A DNA stretch of 64,000 nt, taken from assembly GCF_001421705.1 (NCBI RefSeq), contig NZ_LMKO01000006.1, forward strand, positions 1 to 64,000, read 5' to 3'. Within the stretch, counting starts at the first letter, position 1. Each line of letters opens with the position of its first letter. The DNA is from Xylophilus sp. Leaf220. Its GTDB lineage: Bacteria > Pseudomonadota > Gammaproteobacteria > Burkholderiales > Burkholderiaceae_C. Below the pieces are notes generated by a model. That model saw only the letters and a program-made list of their open reading frames with translations. It had not been told where the DNA came from and made no database searches. This document shows positions 63,844-64,000 of this stretch, one piece after another. A program made the position numbers and the translations under genes.

Positions 63844-64000
63844 ATGTCCGCCATGCCAATCCCGGCCGCCAATCCTGCACCCACCGTCCTGCGCTGCGAC
63901 CTGGAGTACCAGGTGTACCAGCCGTCGCACTTCATCTTCCAGATCGAGTGCTCCCGCTCCGAAGACCAGTTGCTGCTTGCCGAGAACCTCGTCGTCGGCA
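63844..64000 (+). CDS. Transglutaminase-like family protein, 5' end (partial)
   Basis: The first 52 codons of a gene that runs off the window. MSAMPIPAANPAPTVLRCDL is followed by EYQVYQPSHFIFQIECSRSE, which resembles the N-terminal region of bacterial transglutaminase-like proteins (L..Y....P.HF.F.IE....). The catalytic domain is outside the window, so the call is tentative. It starts 116 bp after fahA and is probably separate from it. Confidence 0.6.
   Translation, partial: MSAMPIPAANPAPTVLRCDLEYQVYQPSHFIFQIECSRSEDQLLLAENLVVG

Overview
This is a GC-rich (roughly 70%), gene-dense chromosomal window from a betaproteobacterium, most likely a member of the Comamonadaceae (Burkholderiales). The 5S rRNA tail, codon use, numerous Bug/TctC receptors, argS-SPOR-dsbA and lptA-lptB-rpoN gene orders, and typical short intergenic repeats support this. 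I see no prophage, transposase, tRNA or CRISPR array.

Layout. 1-106: 3' end of a 5S rRNA and its perfect terminator. 223-6304: glutamine amidotransferase, DHA2 exporter, tautomerase, CWC protein, TonB receptor and fasciclin lipoprotein, all on the minus strand. 6534-10221: malate synthase G, a small unknown protein and a divergent LysR regulator. 10429-14261: DUF4394 lipoprotein, YkvA-like protein, and a KaiC-like double-domain ATPase with a small translationally coupled partner. 14408-18633: an HMG-CoA-lyase/CoA-transferase fusion, a nitroreductase, DUF2214 and PsiF proteins. 18777-25359: argS, SPOR protein, dsbA, lptA, lptB, rpoN. 25412-30062: aldehyde dehydrogenase, MDR oxidoreductase, LysR and AraC regulators. 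30134-38214: thiL, a ParD-like/methionine aminopeptidase pair, hydrolase, nuclease-helicase, glycerophosphodiesterase, pgpA and cinA. 38388-46137: LOV-domain hybrid histidine kinase, YbdK-type ligase, cation/proton antiporter, 'Gcr' membrane protein, apaG, rpe. 46327-49639: stress island with a 30-residue membrane peptide, a KatE-type catalase and two small stress-type proteins. 49799-53803: VOC protein, LysR, gph, a putative trp leader peptide and trpE. 54365-63727: IclR-controlled aromatic cluster (MBL hydrolase, FAD monooxygenase, two Bug receptors, hmgA, fahA) that would make and split homogentisate to fumarate and acetoacetate. 63844-64000: start of a transglutaminase-like gene.

The most unusual feature is the activity of dispersed non-coding repeats. 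At least three families occur. Family B (about 65-75 bp: GCTAT..ATAGC box, GCCGGC hairpin, T-run) has about a dozen whole or partial copies, mostly at gene ends, and also lies inside thiL and, as a fragment, rpoN. Family A (about 105 bp) lies in the junction of the HMG-CoA lyase/CoA transferase fusion and directly before rpoN. Family C (CTCTCCC..GGGAGAGGG) lies in the junction of a monooxygenase/DUF2783 fusion. These repeats seem to create in-frame gene fusions and linker insertions.

Other points of interest: a possibly leaderless trp leader peptide with Trp-Pro-Trp before a trpE that has lost trpGDC as neighbours; a 0.46-kb nested inverted repeat right after trpE; a ParD-like antitoxin overlapping a second methionine aminopeptidase, with a promoter embedded in an operator; a canonical blue-light LOV kinase; and a KatE-type catalase whose expected catalytic histidine is tyrosine.
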